Assembly: GCA_001600095.1 (NCBI GenBank)
Contig: BCIX01000002.1
Coordinates: 558,001-622,000 of the forward strand
Direction of reading: 5' to 3'
From: Bullera alba
Lineage: Eukaryota > Basidiomycota > Tremellomycetes > Tremellales > Bulleraceae
DNA: 64,000 nucleotides
Made by a program: the position numbers and the translations under genes. The notes beneath the pieces were generated by a model. The model was not told where the DNA came from and did no database searches. It was given only the letters and a program-made list of their open reading frames with translations. Positions 33,030 to 44,518 of this stretch are shown piece after piece; position 1 is the stretch's first letter, and each line of letters begins with the position of its first letter.

Positions 33030-35158
33030 GACAGGTGGCCTGTGTGCACCCAAGATTAGCCAGCCTGGGGTCTGCTCTGGCTTTGCAGTCGCCTAGCTGT
33101 ATGTACAGTAAGCTACCCGTTCACGGTTCAGAGCACACAGGCTTTGACGCAACATCGGTGGCATCTCGAGCAGCAGTCGAGCGAGCTAGGCCGTCGGTCA
33201 TACCCGATCGATCATCTGATTCTTCGGCCCGCCTACAGTAAGTTCACAGCCAACAGCTCGCGTACCTAATCCGTACTTTGAGGCAGGCTTCTCAAAACCA
33301 CGTCCTATGACGCTCATCTCAATCCGGGGGTCAACGATTTTAAAATTGACACGTGGCGCCGGACCCGGTTTGGTTTTAGGTCGCTGGCCTACCGGAACCC
33401 AATTTTGCGGGCACCTAACGACCGCGGCTGGTGTAGACCCCTCAAAAATCCTGCCTTATGCTCCGGATTGCAAGACCGGTTGCACTTATTTCGTGGACTC
33501 GTTTTAGCCGTCTTAACTCGGTGTTTTGAGGAGCCTGTTGGGTCTTGGTCATCCGTTTAGGAGCGCCAACAGTCACGGAAGGGTGTTAGGTGGGCGAAGG
33601 CCCAGCGCTAGCTCTGTTTTTTCTCGGCGGTAAGGTATCAATAGACTGGTCCACCCAGGGTCACTCTCAAGGACCCTCAAGGACCTGATCTCGCTTAAAT
33701 TCTGTCATCGACACGTGGCAGCGGGCACAGTCAGTCCCGGCTGCGAGTTGCCATCTCGACGTCTCATATTGATCTCATGCGTCTCGATGATCAGCCTCTC
33801 TTAAGTCTCTCTTGATAGATATGGTCGCTGCTCTGTGTTCGGCACCTCGACATCTCGAGCTGTTGTCCTTGATCCCACTGTAGACTTTCACGCTGGTCGA
33901 CGACGCGACAACCAGTGCTTCAGAACAACCTGGTATGCAACACATCCGACTCAACCTCGAGCTGCTACCGTACCGCCACACTATCTCTGACTGGAAGCAT
34001 TCGATGAAACAGGAGTCGAGCCCGCATGTCTGTCAATCATCCAACGAGCTTGGTATGCCACCAAAAGCATCAGCTACCATATGTGAGGCCATTCACGCTA
34101 CAAACCCTGGGTGGACGCAGCTGCCGATACAGACACCTCAATGAGACACGAGAATCCCCGTTACGAACCGACCCCACCCACGATATCACGACATACCCAT
34201 AGTGAATAGGTTAGTCACAGCGAGACAGATGGCATGGTACTTCCCGGTGAGTCCCTATTTCTCATGCCCGGATACGTGGAGTACAATGCACCCCTGCGGC
34301 CGACACATGGTGACAGACTTTCTGATCCCTATCTGGTTGGTCCTGCTTTCCCCAACTGGTCGGTGCTACTCCTCCTACTCGATTGGCCTTACTCTGGAGC
34401 ATAGCATAGTCCGCACAGACTCGCCACCTTCTTCCTCTATCACGCCATCAGATCTGCCCCCCCGACTGGATACGTTCTTTCCGCCTCCTCCGGACCTGAG
34501 GAACTTCCGCAGCTACTCCAACAACTCCAAAATCTCCTTACCGATCTGCAGTGAACTGGTCTACGACTACATCTGGCTGGCTTTGACCTACACGCATTAT
34601 CGGTCTATGGTGCCTGGTGACTCTTTTCCTCACCAACGCCACTGTGATACGCATCATGAGCCTCACTCCCTGGCCAACTCCTATCGCCCGACTTCATCCT
34701 GAACAACCAAAGCGATCCTCGTCCTGCCTCGGCAGTGTCTATATCTCTCATTTTGGAGTCCGAACACAACCGGAACATCCTCACGAAGTGACCGTCGCCA
34801 TGAAACGCTATGCTCAGGACATAATCGACCTATCACTATGCTCCAGTACATAGTCGACCTCTGCGAAACTCACACATGGGACTCTATATGCCACTACCGA
34901 GCCAGCATCTGTCGCCGAAGTGGGAGTATGGAAGGCTCTTACCGCTCAAAGACACAGGGAATCGATTATATCGAATTGGGCATTCAAGACCAAGCGAGAA
35001 CAAGACGGCTTCGTCCTCAAGTCCTTGCGTTTATGAGCCCGGTGCTTCTACGCCAACTTCAGTAATACATCGTCGTCCGTCGAAATCTCTTCGCATCAAT
35101 CGCCCTTCTTGGCATCATCCCTACGACTAACAATCAATACCACGCTACTCTGACCACC
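33030..35158. other. Gene-poor part of a repeat island upstream of the copia gag frame
   Basis: About 2.1 kb with only domain-free short frames. The 34202-34702 plus frame and others show no known domain. Its right part is probably retroelement leader sequence, because a gag frame begins directly after it. A TGGTATGC string at 33931 and a similar one at about 34051 faintly resemble the TGGTAT start of copia primer-binding sites; this is too weak to call. No LTR pair could be identified by eye. Confidence 0.4.
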
Positions 35159-36289
35159 ATGTCAACTTCAGACGACGACCGTATCCCCTTCAGGATCCCT
35201 GCTCTTGCGCGTTCCGACAACTACGCCGTCCGGTCGAGATCGGCTGCTTCTGCGCTCCTCGGCAAAAACCTACTCGCATTCGTTAACTGCGATGAGTCCA
35301 CCATCACGACTGCGGCCGACAAAGCCAAAGTCGGAAAATGCTTCGCCGTCATCTATAACTCACTCTCGACGGTTGTCGCCTCATCTCTCCCGGCCGTATA
35401 CGCCGATCCGTTCGACCCGAAGCCTAGTCAGCTGTGGGCTCACCTCAAGCGATCCTATTCCGCCCTCGTGGGTGCCCGACAAGCTGCCTTGGTCCAAGAA
35501 CTCTTTAGGACCACCGTCGCCGAAGGCGAAAACCCCTCCGACGTCCTCGCCCGCCTCCTCTCTTCCCACGTCCAACTGGCTTCCGGTGATGAGAAGATCT
35601 CCGACTCGGTCTTATCCTATGCCATGACCTCGGCTCTTCCAGAGTCCTGGTCTACGCAGAAGCAAAACCTGTGTATGGAATTTCCACTGACCTCGGAAAA
35701 GGTGATGGCCGCCGTACGAGGGGAGTGGGACAGAAGGCGAACGGATGGTGGTACCGCCCAGACTGTCGCCTTGTCCGCCAAACAGCAGTTCGCTTGCACC
35801 CTCCATCGAACGAATGGACATACCAATGCTCAGTGCATCAAGCAAAGAGGAACTCCTCCAGCGTCCTACGTGCCAAAGGTCCGACAACCGTCCATCCCCG
35901 CTGCGCTTACTGCCTCTGCCTCGGCCGCAATCGTCGACGACATACTCCTGCAAGTTCGCCCCACCCAGGCGACCTGTGTCTACCAGCAAGGTTCCCTTGT
36001 CCCGATTGAGGTCCTTTCCGAAAAATCCTACCAGATCTTCGGACAGGAGTTCGATGAGACTTCCTCGCCGATACCCCGACTTGTCTCACACCGGATCGTC
36101 CCCACCACTTCCACAGGACCTGTCCTCTTGCTCAGTCATGCCTCATGTGCGACAATTGGACCACCTCATCCATATTCGGCCTGCACCTGTCCCTCTCATT
36201 CCCCTCACCTACTCGATCGGCCCCGGGGTGCGGACCCAGGCGTTCAGCTGGTCACCAGTCCGGCTGCCCGGCCCTTTCGGTTAATGTGA
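35159..36289 (+). mobile_element. Ty1/copia retrotransposon Gag ORF (376 residues), rest of element missing
   Basis: An unbroken frame from the ATG at 35159. Residues about 10-190 match the copia Gag pattern: LPAVYADPFDPKPSQLWAHL, LVQELFRTTVAEGENPSDVL and LSYAMTSALPESWSTQ. A partial zinc knuckle, CTLHRTNGHTNAQC, follows at about residue 221, as in many fungal copia Gags. After it the frame drifts into Ser/Pro-rich sequence and stops, with no protease, integrase or reverse transcriptase in the next 1 kb. The gag part is free of stops and frameshifts, so it is either young or kept. It is a different insertion from the protease relic at 10.9-11.3 kb, though both are copia-type. Confidence 0.82.
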
Positions 36290-37332
36290 CCATGATCAAT
36301 CAGCAGATTCATGATCTGAACGTTTGCGTAATTGTGTGGGAGATTCGGCGCCGAGAAACCGCTCGATCGCCTGCGCAAACTTGCGTACTAGTCTTCACCA
36401 AAAGACTTCACTGGGGATCGCCCGTCGTTTCCTCGATGGGCGATACCGAGTGAAGTCTTTTGGTGAGGACTAGGCCGCAAGAAGGTCGGAACCACTCTAC
36501 CATGCTCGGAATTACTGTTGGCCGTGGGAGTTACAAGAGACAGGTCATGAGAGGAGAGCGACGGGAGGGGTAAATGACATGGAGTCCAAGAGAAGTGTGA
36601 GTCACTCCGGTCCTCTCCGAGTCTACCGATACGCCTTCGCTATGGGTTTCTGCGGGCGGAATGGATCTCGGCTTGATCAGGACAGGGACAGCATCATTGC
36701 GCACCATCTGATCTCGGTGGACATCTGTCCGACAGCGCTCGTAACACCTGCACAGGCGGAGAATGGACGCATCTGATGGTCGAGCTGGGCCAAAAAGACT
36801 TAGCTGTGTTCGAGGTACAACATGGAAAGAATGTCTCAGGTGGGACCGGGGGGCAACTTGACTATGCGCGAGGAGCCTGGACAGCTCAGACGGGGAATGC
36901 TATGGGTTGGCCTTGCGAGGCAGTCCAGTGAGATCTGAGGAGCTGAAGTCTCCAACGAGTCCGATACACCATCTCTCCCCTCCTTCCGGTGCGACATGCA
37001 TGGTTTCGCGGGTCTGTATAAGGTATTTAGAGGGAGGAGCGTGCTGCTCACTCGCTTTGGCCGTGCTTGGGACGTCTCAAGGACGCCTGCTGATAGCTTG
37101 CTGTTGGCTTGCTGGCAATCTGTGGCAAGTTGGCGCGTGGAAAGTGGAGCCCCGCTGGATGTGCAATTAGCCGATCGCTTATCGCCCGTTACCCTCGCTA
37201 AGTGCGAGACTCTTCGTACACCCCCGTTGAAATTCCGTATGGTACTCTCTATACCTGCAGCTGACTCTGGGACTCGGTAGAGCAACGACGTATCACTCGG
37301 TTACTCACATCACCATCCTCTTCAGCTCTGAG
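36290..37332. other. Gene-poor flank of the gag fragment
   Basis: About 1 kb without a supported gene, containing the long inverted repeat listed separately. Short frames (36836-37285 minus, 36996-37280 plus) have no domains. The last 100 bp should include the promoter of the next gene. Confidence 0.4.
36388..36473. repeat. Long near-perfect inverted repeat (hairpin)
   Basis: Arms 36388-36412 and 36449-36473 are 25 nt each and complementary except for one G-T type mismatch. The arms contain CACCAAAAGACTTCACT and its complement. The 36-nt centre holds a second inner pair (GATCGCCC against GGGCGATA), so nearly the whole 86 bp can fold into one stem-loop. It lies about 100 bp after the end of the copia gag frame. 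Confidence 0.85.
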
Positions 37333-39503
37333 ATGAAGCGTTGTGCCCTCCTAGCGTCAAGATACATCCCTCGAACACCACTCGCAGCTAGACTCATCTC
37401 GAAAGGCTCCTCCACCTCTCTACTTTCACAACCATCGACGAGTATCGGTATCAGGAACATGTCCAACTGGCCCAAAGTTACCAAAGAGAACCCAGTGAGT
37501 GTGAACGAGCCGCTATCTCGGCCTGGGCATCTGTTCTTGGTCAGCGCTGAGCGATACTGACTAGCTGGGTCTCGACGACCCCTCCCTGCTTGTGCAACAT
37601 GGCATCATCAATGGTCAGCACGTTGATGCCCAAGACGGCAAGACCTTCGACGTCGACAGTGAGTCCAGATGGAGAAGCTCAGAGCTGACTGTTCAGACCC
37701 GGCGACTGGAGAGATCATTGGCAAATGCCCCGAGATGACAGTGGAGGATACTCGAAAAGCCATCAAGACCGCCCATGACAAGTTCCAAACGTTCAAGAAC
37801 ACACCCCCGGCCACGAGACAGGGATACCTCCTCGCCTTGCACAAGTTGTTCATGGAGAATGTCAATGATATCGCAAGGCTGATCGTCTGGGAGAATGGAA
37901 AGTCCTGGAACGACGCTTTGGCAGAGGCCAACTATGCCGCGAGCTACATCAGCTGGTTTGCCGGCGAGGCACTGCGAGCCAGTGGTCAGACCATCCCTTG
38001 CTCTCTGCCTGGAACCCGGAACTTTACAATCAAGCAGCCCGTCGGAGTCTGCGCCCTCCTCGTCCCGTGAGTGCATCAAGGGAGACTGGGCTGACGACCA
38101 GGTGGAACTTCCCAGCTGCCATGATTGCACGAAAGGTAGCCCCCGTCCTCGCTACCGGTTGCACAGCGGTCATCAAGGTCCCATCGGAGACACCATTCAC
38201 CAACCTCGCCATCATGGAGGTGAGTCACTCATAATGGATACCCGCTGACTTCAGCTTGCCAAACGAGCCGGCGTGCCCGACGGCGTGCTCAACGTCGTCA
38301 CCACAGAGGCAAATCTCCAAGACATTGGCAAAGAGCTCACCACCAACCCCCTCATCAAGAAAGTCTCATTCACCGGATCCACCAGAGTGGGCAAGATCCT
38401 CGCTGGACAGTCTGCCCAGACGCTCAAAAAGATGTCTCTGGAGCTCGGAGGGTGAGTCATCGTCTACTATGATATTCGCTGATGTCCAGCAATGCCCCCC
38501 TGATCGTGTTTGAGGATGCCGACTTGCCAACTGCCGTCGCGGGAACGATTGCTAGCAAGTTCAGAGGCTCCGGTCAGACTTGCGTCTGCGGTGAGTCGAA
38601 GCCAGTGTTGTGCAGTTGCTGACATATGTAGCCAACCGGATCTACGTCCAGTGAGTCGGCAAATTGTTCAGTCGTGGTCATCGCTGAGGGCATTCTGCAG
38701 CGAGAGCATCTATGACAAGTACGCTGAGATGCTAGCGGAGAAGGTCAGGGCATTCAAGGTCGGCCCAGGGTTCGATGAGGGAGTGTGAGTAATAGGGCGT
38801 TTTGTGTGAGAGGCCTCGGCGCTGACCATACTGCAGCACCCATGGACCTCTTATCCACATGCGTCAAGCGGACAAAGTGCAGGAGGTGAGCAGATCGGCC
38901 GAGACAGTGACTGACATTCAGCACGTGGACGACGCTGTGTCGAAAGGCGCCAAAGTTCTCGTCGGGGGCAAGAGGGGCAACCGAACCGAATTCATTCCTA
39001 CCGTCCTCACCAACGTTTCCAACGATTGCGTGAGTTACCTCAAGCTGGACTTTTGACTGACCTGGTGCGCAGTTGATCACTGGCGAGGAGACTTTCGGAC
39101 CACTGGCCGCTTTGATCAAATTCTCGACCGAGGAGGAAGTCATTGTAAGTCTACCACAATGACCGCGCTGACAGCTAGGAACTTGCCAATGCGGCCGAGG
39201 TCGGACTCGCGGGATACTTCTTCTCAAAGGACTCTGATCGGATTTGGCGAGTCGCCGAGGCTTTGCAAGTCGGCATGGTGGGCGCCAACACCGGTGCCAT
39301 CTCGCAAGCTGTCATGTGAGCACCGCGCCCGGCGATCCATGAAGTGTGGGGGATACGTGCTGATGCCCCTTAGTCCATTTGGAGGAATCAAGGAATCGGG
39401 ATACGGCAAAGAAGGCGGACACGAGGGCACAGAGGAGTACATGGTCACAAAGCTCATCGCGCTCGGAGTCTCGCTCCACAACATGCCCAAGACGGGTGTG
39501 TAA
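37333..39503 (+). CDS. UGA2: Succinate-semialdehyde dehydrogenase, mitochondrial
   Basis: NAD(P)-dependent aldehyde dehydrogenase; the family member most like SSADH, which closes the GABA shunt by making succinate. About 540 residues with roughly a dozen short introns. The N-terminus [20 protein letters not shown] is a good mitochondrial presequence. A second ATG at 37459 (MSNWPKVTK) could give a cytosolic form. Visible motifs are [38 protein letters not shown] (Rossmann entry), [12 protein letters not shown], the catalytic Glu in SLELGGNAPLIVF, the catalytic Cys in [30 protein letters not shown] and [20 protein letters not shown] rather than other ALDH is supported by SWFAGEA and the [13 protein letters not shown] ending. 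Confidence 0.92.
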
Positions 39504-39772
39504 GGCGTGAGGTCTGCTGGAGTGATAAGAGGAGAATGATCTGAAGATGTAAAATTAGAATGTACGGGACTACACTTGTGAGGAATCGATAGCAGAGCAA
39601 GATATGCACCTGGAACTCAATCTTGTACCGAAGTACAGACACCCGCACACGCTTGCCTTCACATCGAGCATTTTGACCATCTGAGGTATTCACGAACGCA
39701 CACGAGCTTGTCTATGTCGTAAGATACGCAATCATCTCTGTCCTCCTGGCTGTAGTACCTCTTCTACTCCTC

Positions 39773-42362
39773 TCACGCGTCGTGCGTCTCCTTTGCCTCG
39801 AAATGCAAGGTCCAAGTACTGAGCAACTTTCTCCTGGTGACTTGCTCTCCGGTCAAACTACGAGGTCAGCAGAATTCTCGGATGTCGATACTCACGTATG
39901 ACCGTAGGTGAGCGGGGCGGTATACAAGAACATTCCAATGATAATCGCTAGCAATGCAGCGACGACGCCCCACGCGACGGGGTTGAATCGCGCCCTGTGG
40001 ACAGGTCGCAATCGCATTCTCGTCGCAGTACCAAGTGCGCTGATGGGGTAGTTGACAGCCTCGATCAGAATGAAGTTGAGCGTAGCTCCGGCGATAAGAG
40101 CCGAGGCGAGGTGGGCGGGCAGGTAGTGATGCAGGAATCTCTGCCTAGACATGAGGTAGAATGGGAAGTAGTGGAAAGCCCAAGTACCGAGGAAGAAGCC
40201 GGTATTGCGGTACAGCCGATTTCGGACGCCTTACAATCAGCAAAAGAAGCGTGCATATGACTTACCATCTTCGATAGGTTCTAATCCTCTTCTCCTGGCG
40301 AGCATGTCTGCACCGATGATGCCGACGTAGATGCTCACAGCGATGGCGCAGATCCACCAGTCGAGCAAATTGCCGATCATATAGATTTGCTGGTTCTTGT
40401 CGTTGTCGGTCCAGAAGCTGATGCCGCTGAGGGAGAATGGCCATTCGATGGGGTTGGAAGCATAGGGATGCGACGAGGTGAGTCCGGCATTATGCTGGAG
40501 CATGAGGATCTGCAGCTCGACAAACTTCTTGATGAAGGATCTCGACTTGACTTCCTTGGGTTCAATCGTGCCAGTACGGTTCCGGAAGTCGTTGCCGGTA
40601 CCATCGGCAACAATCTCGTGAACGAACCACGAGGTCGTCCGGTCCTGAGCGTTCTTGTTTCCATTGACCTCCTGTTGTCCAAATGCCCATTCGGGCAGAG
40701 GAGAGGCGTGTGTCCAAAGGGCGACTTTGGTGGGGACGTGGATGAGCTTGAAGTGACCGGAGAGCGATCTCCATGGTTCACCCTCATGCGCGTCGTTGAC
40801 AGTCAAGGTGAACAGGGTGTCGTTGACCCTCGTCGTGTCGTCTGGGCTGACAGTGGTGAACTCCTGATTGGTTGGCATCAATGGAGAAGCCACGTCGTGG
40901 GTCAGGAGCAGGGTCTGGGTGTTGATGTGTAGGAGCTGGATCACGTCGTTGTGCCTGACCACCCGGCCGCGACCGGTCTCTGGAAGCTCCTTGGTGGGGA
41001 GTACTTGCCAGTGGTTGTTGGCGTCCGAGTGAGGGTAGCAGGTGACTTGTTGACCTACCGAGTTTAGTAAGGTCAGATACACGATGACTTACCTTGGGAA
41101 CTGATCCTTCCGTCGTCGTAACGGAGTGGGTAATTTTCCGGATGCGAATGCAGGTACTGCTTGGTGTCTTTGTGCTGGATTGTAAGGGTGTCGTAGTATC
41201 GGATCTCTGCATGTTAGCGGTGTTCATAGCCTTTGAACCCACCCTGTGCGTTGAGCAAAAGCTCGTTGCCTTGGAGCGTCTCTTGGAAGGCCGGGCTCAT
41301 GAACGAATCTCCAGGTCCGGAATACTTGAGCACCTTGAAGTGAGCGTAGAAGAAGGAGAGGTAGATGATGAACGGCCAGATGATCAGGCCAACGACTCTG
41401 TAGGCGAAATGCTTGTAGACGTATTTCTACCATCAGCTATGATCTTGACAATCACTCACGATCGGATGACCCCGTTTGATATCCAGAATGCCCCACAGAT
41501 CCCACACGACCGCCGCACAGACGCTCATAAAGGTGAACAAGCCGACCATCTTGCATCCAAGAGTGCAGGCCAGCGAAGCTCCCGTAGCCAGCAGCCATAG
41601 CCACCAGCTCTTGGTGAACTCTCTATATCGCTGTTGGTGGAACTTGATATAGCAGAGGAGCGAGAGTGCCATGAACAAGACCAATGCGGCGTCGAGCAGG
41701 ATGAGACGGGTTTGCGTGATGTGTCCGTTGTCTACGTCTATTTAGCACGGTCTTGGACTTCTCACTCACCAAATACGATCAGACAGGCGGTGAACGCAGC
41801 GATGGCGATAGGATAGCCAGACTCCCGCATAATGGCGTAGACGATGGGCACAGTGATACCGCCCATAACTGCGCAAAAGCCTCTCATACCGATATAAGGG
41901 ACCTGTTCATTAGCATTATCCTCAACCGCGACCTACTCACATTGGCTGGGTAGACGTCGCTGATAGAGGTGAAAGGAAAGACACCGTCAAAGCCGACCAA
42001 CCACCCGGCCAGCGCGTTGAGCATCTTTGCCAAGGGAGGGTGCACATCAAAGTAGTATTCCCGCCTGATGTAGTGTCCGGCAAAACCACCAAAGTGCACC
42101 TCGTCAAAGACCACTTGGTTCGGGTGTCCAATGCCATAGAATCTCAATCCGAGGGCTACTGCCGTGAGAGCCGAGGCCGTGATGAGCGAGACGACGTGTT
42201 CATTCTGTAGTGATTTCGCCCGGACGTGAGGGATGGGCGAGCGTCGCTGAAAGCGGGCTCAGCTGCGTAACCAGTCATGCTACTCACCTTGTCCTCGTCG
42301 ATGGCTTGGGGCAGAGAGGGCGACTCCCCGCGGTCCGTCTTCCTCTTCCTGGCCAAAGACAT
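39773..42362 (-). CDS. PMT4: Protein O-mannosyltransferase, Pmt4 type
   Basis: ER membrane enzyme that moves mannose from dolichol-phosphate-mannose to Ser/Thr of secreted proteins. About 740 residues, starting MSLARKRKTDRGESP at 42362. The catalytic loop shows VVFDEVHFGGFAGHYIRRE and DVHPPLAKML with the Asp-Glu pair. Several membrane segments follow, then a lumenal MIR region (YLHSHPENYPLRYDDGR, VTCYPHSDANNHWQVLP, WTHASPLPEWAFGQQEV), SSHPYASNPIEWPFSLSGI, RQRFLHHYLPAHLASALIAG, and the end TLTGEQVTRRKLLSTWTLHF. The last exon, reached by an intron near 39842-39895, ends at 39773. SHPYASNPIEWPF and the LTYG-plus-tail ending favour the Pmt4 subfamily over Pmt1/Pmt2, but the subfamily call is from memory. 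Confidence 0.9.
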
Positions 42363-42572
42363 TGTGGTGAGTGAAGATGTGTGAAAGAGGATAAAGGAGC
42401 AAAGGATGTTGAGGTGGATCTCGGATGAAACTGAATGTGCCGAACGCGAACACGCGAATCATCGCGGAATATGAACATGCATCTCACGACATTACTCTAC
42501 GACAGCTAGCCGTTTACGACTAGATTAGCTACAAGGTGGATACATCAAGACAACGTTCACGGCAACGGGGAG

Positions 42573-44518
42573 CTATACAAACAAACGGGGCTTGGACTGG
42601 ATCTTTATATCCTCAAACGGTCGAGCCTGATCGAGCTTGACGGCATCTCGAGTCCCCAAGACTAGGAGCTCGAAGAAGAAGGCAGAAGCGGCTTTCTTCG
42701 TTGCCTGACATGGTCAGCGCTACCTCATCGAGCAATCACTCACCTTTTGTGATAATAGGTCGAACGAAGCGCCCTCTATGGCGTCAATCTCCTTCCGCAA
42801 GAGGCCCATGGCCATGCCCGTGTTCTTCGAGTATCCGCTGTCCTCTGACCGCAGGTTTTGACTCTCACTCTGTGTCATCTGCGTCTCGGACCGAGGGTCG
42901 AACATGGCCAAGGGGTAGTCGGCATCAGAGTCCGGTTGGACGACTGTGATCACACTCTGGGCCCGGGGGACGGATTCCTGTCGCTCCTTGCGAGGTGTCG
43001 ACGTTAGGTCTAGTCCCTGATTGAATCCCTGATCGAAGCCCATGTCCATTCCCTGGTCGAACCCAGCGTCAAAGGTCTGATCGAGCCCTTGGTCTTGATC
43101 GAATCCTCCTTGATCAAAGCCCCCTTGATCAAAGCCAAACGCATCGTTTCCGAAATCTACTGGAGGCGGTGCCATGCTTCCTCGTCTCCCTGCTTCGACG
43201 TCCTCGACTTGCTTGTCCCGGCGTAGGATGTTGGTGGGGAAAGTGAACAGCTCGGTAAGCTCCGGTGCCAGGTCCTGAGGTCCAGCGTAGATCATGTTCT
43301 CATTCCCGACCTTTACAGTTGGGAGGAAGTAGGAGATGGGATCCGAAACTATGGCGCGGAGGCGGATGAGTTCTGGGTCGGAAGGGATGTATCGCTCTTC
43401 TGTGAGAAGATTGGTGTTTTCGCCAGGTGGCAGGAAGTCCTCGTCGGGCAGTTCGAGTTCTGCGTCGGCGTAGAGTAATCGTGCACGCTTGGCTTTTGGT
43501 TCGGGTCCGGCAGCGGCTCGCTTTGCCGTCCGAGGAGTGACTTCCGCCTCCAACGGGGAATGAGGTGGTGGTGTGGAAAGGGCAGAGGCTGCTGGTCAGT
43601 CAAGCCCTCATTTTCTGTTCAACTCACTTTCTCTTCTCGACCTCGCTAGGACCGGCAGGTCGTTGGGCATGTCGTTAAAGTCGTTATAGTCGCCAAAGTC
43701 CAAGCCCAGGTCCACATCTCCAAACGTCATGTCCGTGTCAGGCATCACCGAGTCGCCTCTCTTTGACGGCACCAAGCTAAACTCTCGGGCTGGCTGCACC
43801 GAGGCATCTCGTCCCTTCTCCACGCTGATATCGCCAAAGTCGAGGCCCAAGTCGATACCGGAAAAGTCCTGCGAGTCGAGGTGTGACGAGCTGTCGCCGT
43901 CTTGCGAGGGATGACGCGATGTCGAAGACCGGCCGTAGATTGAAGGCGCAGTAGGTCGACCGAAGTTGTAGGCTCCGAATTCCTTGGTCGCAGGACGGAG
44001 ATTGACCTGGGTCGAAGCAAGCTCTGGAGGGGGAGCTGCCCATGTCCTGAATGTCAGCCAGATCGGGTTTGATCACTCACCAGTCGAAGAAGTTGAAGTC
44101 ATTGGGCAAATCGGCAAAAGTGATCGCATTTGGGTTGGCTCTCGATTGATCCTCTGGGAGATCCACAACACCGGGACGGAAGGCCTATAATCAGCGCCAT
44201 CCATTCGTTATGACTTACAAGGCTGATCCTCTCTCTCGTCTCTTTGCAATCATCTAGGAGATACTGCACCTTTCTCGAGTAGATTCTCGTCACACCCAGC
44301 ATCAGCTGACCGGAAAGTCTCAGCGTGATCGGTCCTTCCTCCTGCGTCAAAATCGCATCTGAAGTCAGCGATGCCGGTTTGCGATTTCACTCACCGACAC
44401 TCTCTTCCACATCCACTCCTAGAGCCTGCTGCTTTGACAGTTTCTTCTCATGATGCGCCGACAGCCAGACTTTCGCCAGAGGTCCTCGTTTCGAGAGGAT
44501 GAGCTCGGTGAGGAGCAT
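42573..44518 (-). CDS. RAD21: Cohesin kleisin subunit Rad21/Scc1
   Basis: Closes the cohesin ring between Smc1 and Smc3 and is cut by separase at anaphase. About 575 residues from several exons. The N-terminal kleisin domain starts MLLTELILSKRGPLAKVWLS and continues SKQQALGVDVEESV, PITLRLSGQLMLGVTRIYS and KVQYLLDDCKETRERISL. The centre is acidic with repeated FGDIS/LDFGD motifs, then lists LPELI-type charged sequence and a Phe-Asp-Gln-Gly repeat tract. The C-terminal winged helix reads ASAFFFELLVLGTRDAVKLD and ends KPRLFV. Rad21 rather than meiotic Rec8 is favoured by the strong match to Scc1-type termini; no separase site was sought in detail. Confidence 0.9.
43020..43150 (-). repeat. Phe-Asp-Gln-Gly repeat tract inside RAD21
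   Basis: About 40 residues read as repeated (G)FDQG units (GFDQGGFDQGGFDQDQG, then DAGFDQGMDMGFDQGFNQG). The DNA repeats a CTTGATCAAAGCC-like unit. It lies in the disordered linker between the two structured ends of the kleisin. Confidence 0.85.

Noticed and set aside
33931..34060. TGGTATGC strings as a copia primer-binding site
   Set aside because: Only the first six bases fit, two copies occur and no LTR end was found immediately before them.
36300..36350. Possible pheromone precursor from a TGCGTAATTGTG stretch (Cys-Val-Ile-Val)
   Set aside because: The frame continues with Trp-Glu instead of stopping after the CAAX-like box, so no prenylation motif is formed.
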